A stretch of DNA of 64,000 nt. Source: an uncultured Pelagibacteraceae bacterium (GTDB lineage Bacteria > Pseudomonadota > Alphaproteobacteria > Pelagibacterales > Pelagibacteraceae). A program made the translations under genes and the position numbers. The DNA lies in the NCBI GenBank assembly GCA_902595595.1, contig CACJQX010000001.1:1-64000 (forward strand), given 5' to 3'. Under the pieces are notes generated by a model. The model saw nothing but the letters and a program-made list of their open reading frames with translations, was not told the origin of the DNA and made no database searches. Of the stretch, positions 40,600 to 49,886 are shown in pieces. The number at the start of each line of letters is the position of its first letter. Positions within the stretch are counted from its first letter, which is position 1.

Positions 40600-42921
40600 T
40601 TACTCTTTCCTTTTTAAGTTAAAGTAGCCAAATACTACTAACAATAATATTGCTATAGGATAAACGATATTTTTAGATGGTCTGTCTGAATTTTCAATTT
40701 TAAATTCACTTATATAGTCTCCCATTTCAAAACCACTTTTTTTTGCTTCTCCATTCCATTTCAAATTATCAACAACAACTTTATCATCTTGTTTCATTAA
40801 TGTAATTCCATAGTCCTCTAAAGTAAATTTATCCTCAAAAGTATTTTTTGATATCACAAATAACTTGTATCTTTCTCCGTATAAACTAGGTCTTGTTATT
40901 TTAATTTGAATTTCTTTTGTTGAGTCTAATTTTATTAAATTAATTTTAGTAATATCTTCATAATTATATTTTGGATAAAATTTGTTTAAAACAAAGTCGG
41001 GTGATAACAAGGAAATAGAAATTACTAAAAAAATAATTATTTCATACCATTTAAGTTTATTGATAAACCATCCTTGAGTGGCTGAAGTAAAAACTAAAAT
41101 TCCAATTAAAGAAGTTATGATTACAATCAATCCATGCCATATATTTTCAATACCAATAAGTAAAAGTTCATGATTAAATATGAATACAATCGGCAAAATT
41201 CCTGTTCTTAAACTATACCAAAAAGCTTGCACTCCTGTTCTTAAAGGATCTCCACCAGATATTCCTGCAGCTGCATAAGAGGCAAGTCCTACAGGTGGAG
41301 TTACATCAGCCATTAAGCCAAAATAGAAGACAAATAAATGAACTGCAATTAGCGGAAAAATAAAACCTGAGGCATTCCCAACATCCACTAATACAGTCGC
41401 CATTAAAGAAGCAACAACAACATAATTTGCCGTTGTTGGCAAACCCATTCCTAAAAGTAAGCACAAAATAATTGTTAAAAATAATAAAATAGTAACGTTA
41501 TCTTTAGCTATAGATTCTATAACAATTATTAAATTAGTACTTAAGCCTGTAGATCCAACTGCACCAACAATAATTCCTGCAGTTGCAATCGCTATACCAA
41601 CAGCAACCATATTTAAAGCGCCTTTTTCAAAACCAACTATTGTTTGATTAAACCATTCTTTAAGAGCATCTTTTTTAATTTCATTTTTAATTATCAAATT
41701 AATTAGATTTACTGAAACCAAAGTAATTGTTGCATAAAAAATTGAATATGAGGCAGTAAATCTTAAATAAACCAAAGTATAAATTAAAACAAAAATTGGT
41801 ATTAAAAAATGTATCCCAGATAAAAAAGTTTTTTTTAAATGAGGAACATCTGCATCATCCATTCCTTTAAGATTTAATTTTAAAGCTTCTAAATGTGAAA
41901 TATAAAATAATGCTATGTAAGAAATAATTGCTGGTAAGAAAGCATGTTTAACTATTTCAAAGTAAGTTACACCAATAAAACTTGCCATTACGAATGCTGC
42001 AGCCCCCATTACAGGTGGCATGATCTGACCATTGACTGATGAGGAAACCTCGATAGCACCAGCTTTTTCTTTTGAAAAACCAGTTTTTTTCATAATTGGA
42101 ATTGTAAAAGTTCCAGTAGTAACTGTGTTTGCAATTGAAGATCCCGAAATTAATCCAGTCATACCTGAACCTAATATTGCTGCCTTTGCGGGTCCTCCTC
42201 GCATTTTTCCAACCATTGCAAAAGCAAGATCTAAAAAATATTTTCCACCACCAGCAGTTTCAAGCAAAGCACCAAATAAAACAAACAAGAAAATAAAATC
42301 TACTGATACCCCAATTGGAATTCCAAAAATTGCTTCTTGATCAAGCCACTGGAAGCCTACAAGTCTATTTAAAGATAAACCACCATGCGATATTATTTCA
42401 GGCGCATACCTTCCAAAGTATGAAAACAATAAAAAACAACTAGCAATAATTACCAAAGGTAAACCAATTGCTCTTCTGGTAGCCTCTAAAAGAATTAAAA
42501 TTCCACATCCTCCCAGTATCAATTCTAACGGAAAATTTAATGTTTCTGATATCTTCAAATTTAAAAGAACACCTCCTCTTTCAACCAACTGATCATAAAA
42601 AAAATAAATATAAAGACACGATATCGCTCCCATAAAACTGATCAAAACATCAAAAAATGAAATTTTCTTACCTTTAGATATTGGGTAAATTAAAAAGGCT
42701 AAAGTTAAAGCAAAACCTAAATGAATTGCTCTTGCTGGCAATCCCTTAAACATTCCAAAATTTAGCATAAATGGAAATGGTGAAGCGTACCAAAGTTGAA
42801 ATAATGACCAAATAATTGCTATTGCTGAAACAATTTTCAAATGAAAACCAGTAATATTTCTAGTTGGTGATAAGTCTTCGCTTATTTTATTTTTAATTTT
42901 ACTACTGATTGAGTCGCTCAT
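40600..42921 (-). CDS. TRAP transporter fused permease (DctQM type) with DUF3394-like C-terminus
   Basis: The membrane part of a TAXI-type TRAP transporter in which the DctQ and DctM proteins are fused. The 773-residue protein has a membrane N-terminal region resembling DctQ and then the long DctM permease, with signature stretches GLISGSSIANTVTTGTFTIPIMKK, SSVNGQIMPPVMGAAAFVMA and LLGMGLPTTANYVVVASL. After the last helices comes a soluble C-terminal region (GERYKLFVISKNTFEDKFTLED, GDYISEFKIENS) of the DUF3394/PDZ-like type, ending in one more membrane helix. Substrate unknown. The start is 72 bases beyond the binding-protein stop. Confidence 0.92.
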   Translation of the reverse strand: MSDSISSKIKNKISEDLSPTRNITGFHLKIVSAIAIIWSLFQLWYASPFPFMLNFGMFKGLPARAIHLGFALTLAFLIYPISKGKKISFFDVLISFMGAISCLYIYFFYDQLVERGGVLLNLKISETLNFPLELILGGCGILILLEATRRAIGLPLVIIASCFLLFSYFGRYAPEIISHGGLSLNRLVGFQWLDQEAIFGIPIGVSVDFIFLFVLFGALLETAGGGKYFLDLAFAMVGKMRGGPAKAAILGSGMTGLISGSSIANTVTTGTFTIPIMKKTGFSKEKAGAIEVSSSVNGQIMPPVMGAAAFVMASFIGVTYFEIVKHAFLPAIISYIALFYISHLEALKLNLKGMDDADVPHLKKTFLSGIHFLIPIFVLIYTLVYLRFTASYSIFYATITLVSVNLINLIIKNEIKKDALKEWFNQTIVGFEKGALNMVAVGIAIATAGIIVGAVGSTGLSTNLIIVIESIAKDNVTILLFLTIILCLLLGMGLPTTANYVVVASLMATVLVDVGNASGFIFPLIAVHLFVFYFGLMADVTPPVGLASYAAAGISGGDPLRTGVQAFWYSLRTGILPIVFIFNHELLLIGIENIWHGLIVIITSLIGILVFTSATQGWFINKLKWYEIIIFLVISISLLSPDFVLNKFYPKYNYEDITKINLIKLDSTKEIQIKITRPSLYGERYKLFVISKNTFEDKFTLEDYGITLMKQDDKVVVDNLKWNGEAKKSGFEMGDYISEFKIENSDRPSKNIVYPIAILLLVVFGYFNLKRKE

Positions 42922-42942
42922 TAAAATTATTCATACCATAAA

Positions 42943-42975
42943 AAAAAGGCCCGGTAAAAATTACCAGGCCTTTTT
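42943..42975 (-). terminator. Hairpin between TAXI binding protein and permease
   Basis: A stem of AAAAAGGCC and GGTAA paired with TTACC and GGCCTTTTT, with one mismatch (C52/A66) and a 3-base loop; on the minus strand it is followed by a run of Us (A43-A47 and two more on plus). It lies 18 bases after the binding-protein stop (42993) and before the permease start (42921). Probably a partial terminator that makes more binding protein than permease; it reads equally well from the plus strand. Confidence 0.75.
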
Positions 42976-42992
42976 AATTAATAAAAATTGGA

Positions 42993-43997
42993 TTACATTA
43001 ACCCAGCTTCTTTATAGTATTTTATTGCACCAGGATGTAATGGAGCAGATAAACCATCTTTAATCATGTTTTTCTTTTCCAAGAAACCAAATGCTGGATG
43101 TTGTTTTTTGAAATCATCAAAATTTTCCATTACAGCTTTTGTAACTAAATAAACAAGCTCTTCAGAAACATCTGCAGAAGTAACAACAGTAGCTTTTACA
43201 CCAAAAGTTGTAGCATCTTTTTTCTGACCTGTATAAGTTCCTTTAGGAATTACTGCCTGTGCATAATAATCTGCACCATCAATTAAACCTTGAACTTCAG
43301 AACCTGTTAAATTAATTGGAGATGCTTTAGCTGCACAAGTTGCTGCTTGTTCCATAGCACCATTTGGAAATCCAACGGAATAACCAAATGCATCTATTTT
43401 TCCGTCACATAAAGCTTTAACTTGTTCAGAAGAAGTAAGTTCAGTTGTTGATTTAAAGAAACTATTATCAACACCCATGGCTTTCATCAGTTCTTCCATA
43501 GTTCCTCTTTGACCTGAACCAGGATTACCGATGTTAACTACTTTTCCTTTTAATCCAGCAAAATCTTTAATTTTTGCTTTTTTTCTAGCCCAAATTTGAA
43601 AAGGCTCATTGTGAACTGAGAATACTGCTCTCAAATTACTAAATTGTTTTCCTTCCCATTTACTAGATCCATTAACAGCATGATACTGCCAGTCTGATTG
43701 CGCTACACCAAATTGGAATTCTCCAGCTGCTATCTGACCAATATTGTAGTTAGATCCACCAGTGGATGGAGCAGTACATCTATAAGCTTTAGCTGTACCT
43801 TTTTTTCTGCCGTGTTCAGCACTAATTGCTGATTTGTGCAACATTTTACAAATAGCGTTTCCTGTTTGGAAATATACTCCTGTAGGTCCGCCTGTTCCTA
43901 TCGTAAAGAACTCTGCTGATTTAGCAACAGTCGTCAAAGACAATGACGCAAATAAAACCAGTAAAGCACTTGATAGAGATGTGATTATTTTTTTCAT
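42993..43997 (-). CDS. TAXI family TRAP transporter solute-binding protein
   Basis: Periplasmic substrate-binding component. It has a signal peptide (MKKIITSLSSALLVLFASLSL, cleavage about after AKSA), then the TAXI start FFTIGTGGPTGVYFQTGNAIC. The 334-residue length is typical. It partners with the fused DctQM permease downstream. Ligand not predictable. The gene is the operon's first, and an intergenic terminator hairpin follows it. Confidence 0.93.
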   Translation of the reverse strand: MKKIITSLSSALLVLFASLSLTTVAKSAEFFTIGTGGPTGVYFQTGNAICKMLHKSAISAEHGRKKGTAKAYRCTAPSTGGSNYNIGQIAAGEFQFGVAQSDWQYHAVNGSSKWEGKQFSNLRAVFSVHNEPFQIWARKKAKIKDFAGLKGKVVNIGNPGSGQRGTMEELMKAMGVDNSFFKSTTELTSSEQVKALCDGKIDAFGYSVGFPNGAMEQAATCAAKASPINLTGSEVQGLIDGADYYAQAVIPKGTYTGQKKDATTFGVKATVVTSADVSEELVYLVTKAVMENFDDFKKQHPAFGFLEKKNMIKDGLSAPLHPGAIKYYKEAGLM

Positions 43998-44078
43998 TAT
44001 TTACCCCTCTATATTTATATGTCGTTATTTTTATAAGTTTATTCTAACAAAAAATAATCATGGGTGTATAGAGTGATT

Positions 44079-45305
44079 TTATAAGTTTTCTGACCAATTC
44101 TTTAGTTTATTAACACCTTCTACTACTTTTGGTGCAAACTTATTAATTAAATTTTCATCAATTTTTTTTGTTTCATCGATATTGTTCATAAACTCTTGTC
44201 CATCAAAATCTGTAAAACTTAACCTTGCTAACATTTTATCTGGATTAAACCCAAAATCAGAACCTGGTAATAAAGCAACTCCAGTATTATTTAATATATC
44301 CTTACACATTTCTGATGAAGTTTTAAATTTGTTATTTAAAAATTCTGGCATTAAATAAAATCCTCCTTGAGGTTCATTAATCAACACCTTGTTTGATTTT
44401 AAATTTGAAAAAACATATTTACCAACTGTACTCAAAATATTTACTGATTTTGTAATATAATTTGAATGATCATTTTCGTAAGCTTTGATTGCCGCATACT
44501 GAATAGGCGCGCTCACTGCAGAAAAAGTTTCACTAGCTAATATATTAATCATATTTTTTATATTAATCAATTCATCTGGAATTATAAAATAACCAAGTCT
44601 CCATCCCCCCGCACCACACCATTTACTAAGACCAGTGCTTATAATAGTTTTTTCAGGACAATAACTTGAAATAGATTTAAAATTTTTTGAAAATGTTAAT
44701 TCTGAATATATTTCATCTGATAAAATTATAAGATTATATTTTTTGGTAATTTCTGAAATTTCCTCTAGTTTGTTACAAACCTGTCCAGAAGGATTATTTG
44801 GTGAATTTAAAAATAATAAATAATTTTTATCTTTATCATTTAAAATGATTTTCTCGATTTGCTCTCCAGTAGGAAACCAGTTGTTTTCTCTTTCTGTTTG
44901 AAGAGTTTGAATTTTATTTCTCCCTAAAATAGCTTGTGGTGCATACGAAACCCAACTAGGTGCTGGCAATATAATTTCACCATCAAAAATCACATGTAAT
45001 AAAAACATTAGTTCTTTAGATCCTGGTCCAATTATTACGTTGTTCGCTTTGTAGTTATAATTTTTCTTTTTAGATGAATATTTTGCAACAGCTTCCCTTA
45101 ATCCCTCAAGACCCTGCATTGGTAAATACTTATTTTGATAAGCATTATTTTTTAATTCTTCAACAACATCACCAGGTACTTTAAATGGTGATTGTCCGAA
45201 ACCAAATTTATAAATTTTCTTACCTTGGTCTTCTAATTTTTTTGAAGTCTCGTTAATTAAAAGTGTGGATGATGGCTTTAAATTTTTAACTAAATTTTTT
45301 AACAT
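44079..45305 (-). CDS. Aminotransferase class I/II (PLP)
   Basis: A 408-residue fold type I PLP enzyme, AspC/AlaT-like. It has the PLP-binding GPGSKELMFLLH, SPNNPSGQV, LSDEIYSELTF and the Schiff-base Lys in STGLSKWCGAGGWRLGY. Late NEPQGGFYLMPEF and ARLSFTDFDG complete the fold. Substrate cannot be told from sequence. It is a lone minus-strand gene with 81 bases between it and the upstream TAXI gene's start; the next gene (helicase) diverges with 168 bases between. Confidence 0.9.
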   Translation of the reverse strand: MLKNLVKNLKPSSTLLINETSKKLEDQGKKIYKFGFGQSPFKVPGDVVEELKNNAYQNKYLPMQGLEGLREAVAKYSSKKKNYNYKANNVIIGPGSKELMFLLHVIFDGEIILPAPSWVSYAPQAILGRNKIQTLQTERENNWFPTGEQIEKIILNDKDKNYLLFLNSPNNPSGQVCNKLEEISEITKKYNLIILSDEIYSELTFSKNFKSISSYCPEKTIISTGLSKWCGAGGWRLGYFIIPDELINIKNMINILASETFSAVSAPIQYAAIKAYENDHSNYITKSVNILSTVGKYVFSNLKSNKVLINEPQGGFYLMPEFLNNKFKTSSEMCKDILNNTGVALLPGSDFGFNPDKMLARLSFTDFDGQEFMNNIDETKKIDENLINKFAPKVVEGVNKLKNWSENL

Positions 45306-45473
45306 TAAATTATTTTATTATTATAGAATTAAACTTATTTATGATAATCTCACTAAGTTTAAAAAGAAAATGAGAACTTTTTACCCTCCGATTCGGTCAT
45401 GTTTTAGTCTATTTTTGTTCTTTAGCAGTAACAATATCTGGTAGGTAAAAAAAAAGAAACACAAAAGATAGAA

Positions 45474-47954
45474 ATGTCTAAAAATAAAATCACAGCTGTT
45501 CTTGGTCCTACCAATACAGGGAAAACCCATCTTGCTATAGAAACCATGCTTTCTTTTGAGAGTGGAATGATTGGATTTCCACTTAGATTATTAGCAAGAG
45601 AAGTATATGACAAAGTAATCAAGAAAATAAGTTTAGATAAAGTTGCACTTATAACTGGAGAAGAAAAAATAATTCCATCTAATGCAAAATATTTTTTATG
45701 CACAGTGGAGTCTATGCCAATTGACAAACATCTTGAGTTTGTTGGCGTAGACGAGATTCAAATGTGCTCTGATCATGAAAGAGGTCATATTTTTACTGAT
45801 AGACTTTTACATATGAGGGGGGAAAAACTTACAATGCTAATGGGCTCAAGTACCATTAAAAATATTATTTCAAAATTAGATGGAGATATTGAATTTATAA
45901 ATAGAGAAAGACTATCTAAACTTACTTACGCTGGTCATAAAAAAATATCAAGAATTGACAGAAAAACAGCAATCATTGCGTTTTCAGCAGAGGAGGTTTA
46001 CGCCATTGCTGAGTTAATAAGAAGACAAAAGGGTGGTGCCGCTATTGTAATGGGATCACTAAGTCCAAAAACAAGAAATGCTCAAGTTGAATTATATCAA
46101 TCTGGGGATGTTGATTTCCTAGTTGCAACAGATGCGATTGGGATGGGAATAAACATGGATTTAGATTTTGTTTATTTTTCAAATGTTAAGAAATTTGATG
46201 GAAAAAAATTAAGAAGATTAAATTTATCTGAAATAGGTCAAATAGCCGGTAGAGCTGGCAGATACCTTAACGATGGAAGTTTCGGTATTACTGGTGATTG
46301 TAAAGAAATATCTCCAGAAGAGGTAGAATTATTAGAAAATCATAAATTTGAAGAAATAAGAACTTTGTTTTGGAGAAATTCAAATCTTAATTTCAATAAC
46401 CCAATTAGTTTAATTAAAAGTTTAGAAGAAAAACCTCAGGTGGAATGGCTAAGAAAAATTTATGAATGTGAGGATGAAAAAGCACTTAAATATTTTTTAA
46501 AAGATCAAAAAATTTTAAATAGAGAATTTGATAAGAATACTTTAATGCTCTTGTGGGAATGTTGCCAAATACCTGATTTTGTTAAAAAAACTTATGGAAA
46601 TCATTTTGAAGTTATTGGAAATGTATTTAAATTTTTAACTAGCAAAAAAGGGCTTATTTCTGAAGATTATATGAGATTACAGCTCATGAAACTGGACAAA
46701 TTAGATGGAAATGTAGATTCTTTATCAAATAGAATTGCAAATGTCAGAACTTGGTCATATGTTTCGAATAAAAATAATTGGGTAGAAAATCAAAGTTATT
46801 GGATTGAAAAAACTAAACACTTAGAAGATAGACTTTCAGATAGATTACATGAAGAACTTACTAAAACTTTTATTGACAAAAGGGCAAGCGTGCTCGCTAG
46901 AGGTTTAAAACAAGATATGGAATTTAAAACTGAAATTTTACAAAACAATGATGTTAAAATTGACGATCAATTTATAGGAAAAATAAAAGGACTAAAATTA
47001 GAACTAGATTTAAAAAAAGGTGCTTTGGAAACTGATATTAAATCTTTAAAAAAAGCTGCAAGGCAAACTATTGGTCCGGAATTAGAAAAACGTGTTCAAT
47101 CAATAATTGATACAGGATTAATTAGTTTGAATGAGGATTTTAAAATTTACTGGAATGATTTCCCAATTGCCAAATTAACAACGGGTAATGATTATTTAAA
47201 TCCTAATTTTGATTTAATTGTTGATGATGTTATTGAAAAAAACACTAAACAAAAATTAAATGACTATGTTAATAAATGGATACATTCAAAAATAAATAAC
47301 GTTCTTAAAAGTTTAATTGATTTAAAAAATATAAATGAAAATAATTCATCAATTAAAGCACTAGCATACCAACTCTATGAAAATAATGGAGTATTAAAGC
47401 GAGATCAAGTTTCTGAATACCTAAAAAACTTAGAACAAAATGAAAGAAAAATTCTTAGAGATTTAGGAGTAAAGTTTGGCAGATATCATGTTTTCCTTTA
47501 TCAATTAATTAAACCAGAAGCAGTATCTTTGCGAACATTATTATGGAAAAATTTTTATCAAAAATTTCATAATTTAAAACCTCCTACCTTTGGTTTGAAT
47601 TTTTTAGACGATAAAGAAATAAAAAATAAAAACTTTATGCTTTTGTGTGGATTTGAAAGATTTGATAATTTTTTTGTAAGAATTGATATTTTGGAAAGAT
47701 TATTTGTATTAATAATAAATTCTAGTTCAAAGGAAAATTCTGAAATAAAATTAGTTCCAGAAATGTTAAATCTTTTAGGATGTAGTAAAGATAATTTCAA
47801 AAAATTACTTCAAAAAATGAATTATAAAATATTTGAAAAAGAAAATGAAACATTTTTTAAATATAGCCCTAATAAGAAATTTAAAAAAATTACCACAAAG
47901 AAGATCTCAAACGAAAATCCATTTAAAATATTAAAGAATTTAAATTTAAATTAA
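45474..47954 (+). CDS. SUV3-like DEAD-type RNA helicase
   Basis: An 826-residue helicase of the mitochondrial SUV3 type. Walker A GPTNTGKTHLAIE (about residues 11-23), then RLLAREVYDKV, a DEIQMC box in place of DEAD/DExH (VGVDEIQMCSDHERG), motif III GSST, motif V ATDAIGMGINMDLD, and motif VI GQIAGRAGRY. In mitochondria SUV3 works with a ribonuclease in RNA decay; in bacteria its role is inferred. The C-terminal third has the SUV3 CTD-like helical part. The ATG at 45474 follows a 168-base gap in which I see no other feature. It is followed by a TerB-like gene 1 base on. Confidence 0.88.
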   Translation: MSKNKITAVLGPTNTGKTHLAIETMLSFESGMIGFPLRLLAREVYDKVIKKISLDKVALITGEEKIIPSNAKYFLCTVESMPIDKHLEFVGVDEIQMCSDHERGHIFTDRLLHMRGEKLTMLMGSSTIKNIISKLDGDIEFINRERLSKLTYAGHKKISRIDRKTAIIAFSAEEVYAIAELIRRQKGGAAIVMGSLSPKTRNAQVELYQSGDVDFLVATDAIGMGINMDLDFVYFSNVKKFDGKKLRRLNLSEIGQIAGRAGRYLNDGSFGITGDCKEISPEEVELLENHKFEEIRTLFWRNSNLNFNNPISLIKSLEEKPQVEWLRKIYECEDEKALKYFLKDQKILNREFDKNTLMLLWECCQIPDFVKKTYGNHFEVIGNVFKFLTSKKGLISEDYMRLQLMKLDKLDGNVDSLSNRIANVRTWSYVSNKNNWVENQSYWIEKTKHLEDRLSDRLHEELTKTFIDKRASVLARGLKQDMEFKTEILQNNDVKIDDQFIGKIKGLKLELDLKKGALETDIKSLKKAARQTIGPELEKRVQSIIDTGLISLNEDFKIYWNDFPIAKLTTGNDYLNPNFDLIVDDVIEKNTKQKLNDYVNKWIHSKINNVLKSLIDLKNINENNSSIKALAYQLYENNGVLKRDQVSEYLKNLEQNERKILRDLGVKFGRYHVFLYQLIKPEAVSLRTLLWKNFYQKFHNLKPPTFGLNFLDDKEIKNKNFMLLCGFERFDNFFVRIDILERLFVLIINSSSKENSEIKLVPEMLNLLGCSKDNFKKLLQKMNYKIFEKENETFFKYSPNKKFKKITTKKISNENPFKILKNLNLN

Positions 47955-47955
47955 A

Positions 47956-48366
47956 ATGTTTTTTAAAAAAGAAGAAACAAAAAATAATAATTTTCTCACA
48001 AAAGTTTGCGCTTTATTTATTCATGCTGCAAAAATAGATGAGAACTATACAGATAAAGAAGAAGAAATTATCAAAAGAACACTTAATGAGCTAGGTATAG
48101 AAAATGAAAATGTCTCTAAAACAATTGAAGAAGCAAAAATAATTGAAGAAAGTTCAAATCAAATTTTAGATTTTACTCGAGAAGTAAAGGGGTTGCCTGA
48201 ACAAGATAAAATTAAAATTATTGAGGCTTTGTGGTCTATAATCTATTCAAACAAAGATGCTGATATATATGAAACTAATTTAATGAGACGACTTGCGGGT
48301 TTACTTTACATTGACAATAAAACAATGGGCGATATTAAAGAAAAAATTAAACAAAATTTGGAATGA
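47956..48366 (+). CDS. TerB-like protein
   Basis: A 136-residue all-helical acidic protein. Its [26 protein letters not shown]-like segment ([14 protein letters not shown] at about residues 18-31), with repeated Glu/Asp, and the second half ([28 protein letters not shown]) resemble TerB/DjlA N-domains that bind metal ions. It lies 1 base after the helicase and overlaps the ferredoxin by 4, so it is part of that operon. Function unknown. Confidence 0.78.
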   Translation: MFFKKEETKNNNFLTKVCALFIHAAKIDENYTDKEEEIIKRTLNELGIENENVSKTIEEAKIIEESSNQILDFTREVKGLPEQDKIKIIEALWSIIYSNKDADIYETNLMRRLAGLLYIDNKTMGDIKEKIKQNLE

Positions 48367-48689
48367 CATATATCGTCAACGACAATTGTATTAAATGCAA
48401 ACTAACAGACTGTGTTGATGTCTGCCCAGTTGATTGCTTTTACGAAGGTAAAAATATGCTTGTAATTAAACCCGATGAGTGTATAGATTGTGGCGTTTGC
48501 GAGCCAGAATGTCCTGTCGATGCCATAAAAGCAGACACCGAACCTGGAAGTGAAAAATGGTTAGAGATCAATAAAAAATATTCTGAAATCTGGCCTAACA
48601 TAAGTGAAAAAAAAGATCCACCAGCGGATCACGAGAAATTTAAAAATGAGCAAAATAAGTACGAAAAATATTTTAAAGAAAATCTTTAA
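48363..48689 (+). CDS. fdxA: 7Fe ferredoxin (FdxA type)
   Basis: A 108-residue electron carrier. N-terminal cysteines in [14 protein letters not shown] and [16 protein letters not shown] form the 3Fe-4S and 4Fe-4S sites, and the C-terminal tail ([20 protein letters not shown]) is characteristic of FdxA. The order ferredoxin then CarD is common in alphaproteobacteria. It overlaps the CarD start by 44 bases and the TerB-like gene by 4. Confidence 0.95.
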   Translation: MTYIVNDNCIKCKLTDCVDVCPVDCFYEGKNMLVIKPDECIDCGVCEPECPVDAIKADTEPGSEKWLEINKKYSEIWPNISEKKDPPADHEKFKNEQNKYEKYFKENL

Positions 48690-49533
48690 AGGCAAAACAG
48701 ACAAAAAAGTGAAAAAAAAAGTTTCTAAAAAGAAGGTTGTAAAAGCTAAAAAAGTTAAAAAAGCTAAAAAAATAATTTCAAAAAAAATCAAAAAAGTTGT
48801 TAAAAAAGTTACACCTAAATTAAATAAAGCAAAAAAAGCTGTTAAAATTACAGAAACGAAAGCTGAACCTAAAGTAGATAATTTAAGAATTTCAAAAACA
48901 AATGAAGTTAAACCTGAAATAAAAAAAGTTCAGAAACAAGAAACCGAAAAAAGAGAATACAAAATTAAAGATCATGTTGTTTATCCTAAACATGGGGTGG
49001 GACAAATTACTGAATTTAAAAAAATCAACATTGGTGGAATTGATGTTGAAACGTATATTATTAAATTTGAAAAAGACAAAGCTAATGGAATGGTCCCTGT
49101 AAACAAGCAGTCTCACTTAAGACCGTTAGCCACTATTAATCAAGTTAACAAGTGTATTTCAATATTAAAAAGTAAACCAAAGATTAAAAGATCAATGTGG
49201 AGTAGAAGAGCACAAGAATACGAAGCTAAAATATCTTCTGGCAAAATATATGAATTAGCCGAAGTTGTCAGAGATTTAAACAAGGGTGATGACCTTATGG
49301 TTGATCAGTCTTATAGTGAAAGACAACTATTTGAAAAAGCTTATGAAAGAATTCTGTCCGAATTTCAGATTGTTTTGAATGTATCATTAGAAGATACTCA
49401 AAAAAAATTGGATAAAGCACTGAAAAGAAATTTAGGTGGACAGCCCCAAGCATTACCAGCAGCAAAAACTCCAACTAGTGAAATACCTGAAGACGAACCA
49501 ATTTCTGATAACGACGAGCCGATTGACGAGTAA
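48646..49533 (+). CDS. carD: CarD-family transcription regulator with Lys-rich N-terminal tail
   Basis: CarD/CdnL proteins bind the RNA polymerase beta subunit and stabilise open promoter complexes. I choose the ATG at 48646 ([12 protein letters not shown]), giving 295 residues; an upstream GTG at 48604 is less likely. Residues about 11-67 are a histone H1-like run of Lys, Val and Ala (pieces such as [13 protein letters not shown] and [11 protein letters not shown]). The CarD domain follows at about 104-265 ([55 protein letters not shown]). The C-terminus is acidic. The start lies within fdxA by 44 bases. Confidence 0.93.
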   Translation: MSKISTKNILKKIFKGKTDKKVKKKVSKKKVVKAKKVKKAKKIISKKIKKVVKKVTPKLNKAKKAVKITETKAEPKVDNLRISKTNEVKPEIKKVQKQETEKREYKIKDHVVYPKHGVGQITEFKKINIGGIDVETYIIKFEKDKANGMVPVNKQSHLRPLATINQVNKCISILKSKPKIKRSMWSRRAQEYEAKISSGKIYELAEVVRDLNKGDDLMVDQSYSERQLFEKAYERILSEFQIVLNVSLEDTQKKLDKALKRNLGGQPQALPAAKTPTSEIPEDEPISDNDEPIDE

Positions 49534-49534
49534 A

Positions 49535-49576
49535 AAAAAACGCCTCTCACACAAACTGTAATGAGAAGCGTTTTTT
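49535..49576. terminator. Bidirectional terminator between CarD and Lys/Ala-rich peptide
   Basis: Directly after the CarD stop (49531-49533) there is an A-run, then CGC-C-TCTCA and TGAGA-A-GCG (one mismatch) around a 12-base loop, then TTTTTT at 49571-49576. It acts as an intrinsic terminator for CarD on plus and, with the A-run giving Us on minus, for the convergent small gene. Confidence 0.7.
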
Positions 49577-49594
49577 GTAAAGAATACTAAGTTA

Positions 49595-49687
49595 TTATTT
49601 TCTTCTTCTTTTTTTTGCTTTTTTCTTAGCTTTTTTCTTAGCTTTTTTCTTAGTTTTCTTTGCCGCTTTTTTTCTTTTCTTAGGCAT
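49595..49687 (-). CDS. Lys/Ala-rich 30-residue basic peptide
   Basis: A short frame on the minus strand: ATG at 49685-49687 and TAA at 49595-49597. It begins MPKKRKKAAKKTKKK, then three KKKA-type repeats encoded by a 12-base tandem (CTTAGCTTTTTT on plus), and ends KKRRRK. A strong ribosome binding site, AAGGGAG, lies 6-12 bases before the ATG, which supports translation. It resembles the tails of histone H1-like or HU-like proteins and is likely to bind nucleic acid. It is convergent with CarD across a bidirectional terminator, and a perfect palindrome lies just upstream. The 353-base gap 49534-49886 otherwise shows only AT-rich DNA. Confidence 0.5.
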   Translation of the reverse strand: MPKKRKKAAKKTKKKAKKKAKKKAKKRRRK

Positions 49688-49711
49688 CTTTAGCTCCCTT
49701 TTTTAGTTAAA

Positions 49712-49728
49712 CGAATCAAATTGATTCG
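49712..49728. promoter_or_regulatory. Palindrome upstream of the basic peptide
   Basis: CGAATCAAATTGATTCG is an exact 8-base inverted repeat around one A, 25 bases before the start codon at 49687. Its single-base centre makes an operator site more likely than an RNA hairpin. No regulator is assigned. Upstream (49729-49886) the DNA is poor in GC, and nothing else was recognised before the acyl-CoA synthetase stop. Confidence 0.4.
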
Positions 49729-49886
49729 CTATTAATATATTTTTATTTTTTTCTATAAGTTATGTCAATTCTTTAATTAAAAGTTAAATTTTTTTAAAAT
49801 TATTTTTAATTTTTAATTTTATAAAACTTTTTTTTATTAATTTAGTTAATATTTATGCGGGTAATAAACAGTTTGAATTAAATAGT

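Noticed and set aside
45370-45444. Short plus frame of 24 codons (MRTFYPPIRSC...) before the helicase gene, in a locally GC-richer patch
   Set aside because: No ribosome binding site, no family, not in frame with the helicase; more likely promoter or leader DNA.
48561-48791. Phe/Leu-rich open frame on the minus strand over fdxA/carD
   Set aside because: It is antisense to the Lys-rich CarD tail; a run of AAA/AAG codons gives TTT/CTT on the other strand, so a hydrophobic-looking shadow is expected.
49595-49687. The Lys-rich frame as a mere poly-T/poly-A low-complexity tract
   Set aside because: This explanation was considered and set aside because of the strong ribosome binding site, the ATG and the downstream shared terminator, but it is not excluded.
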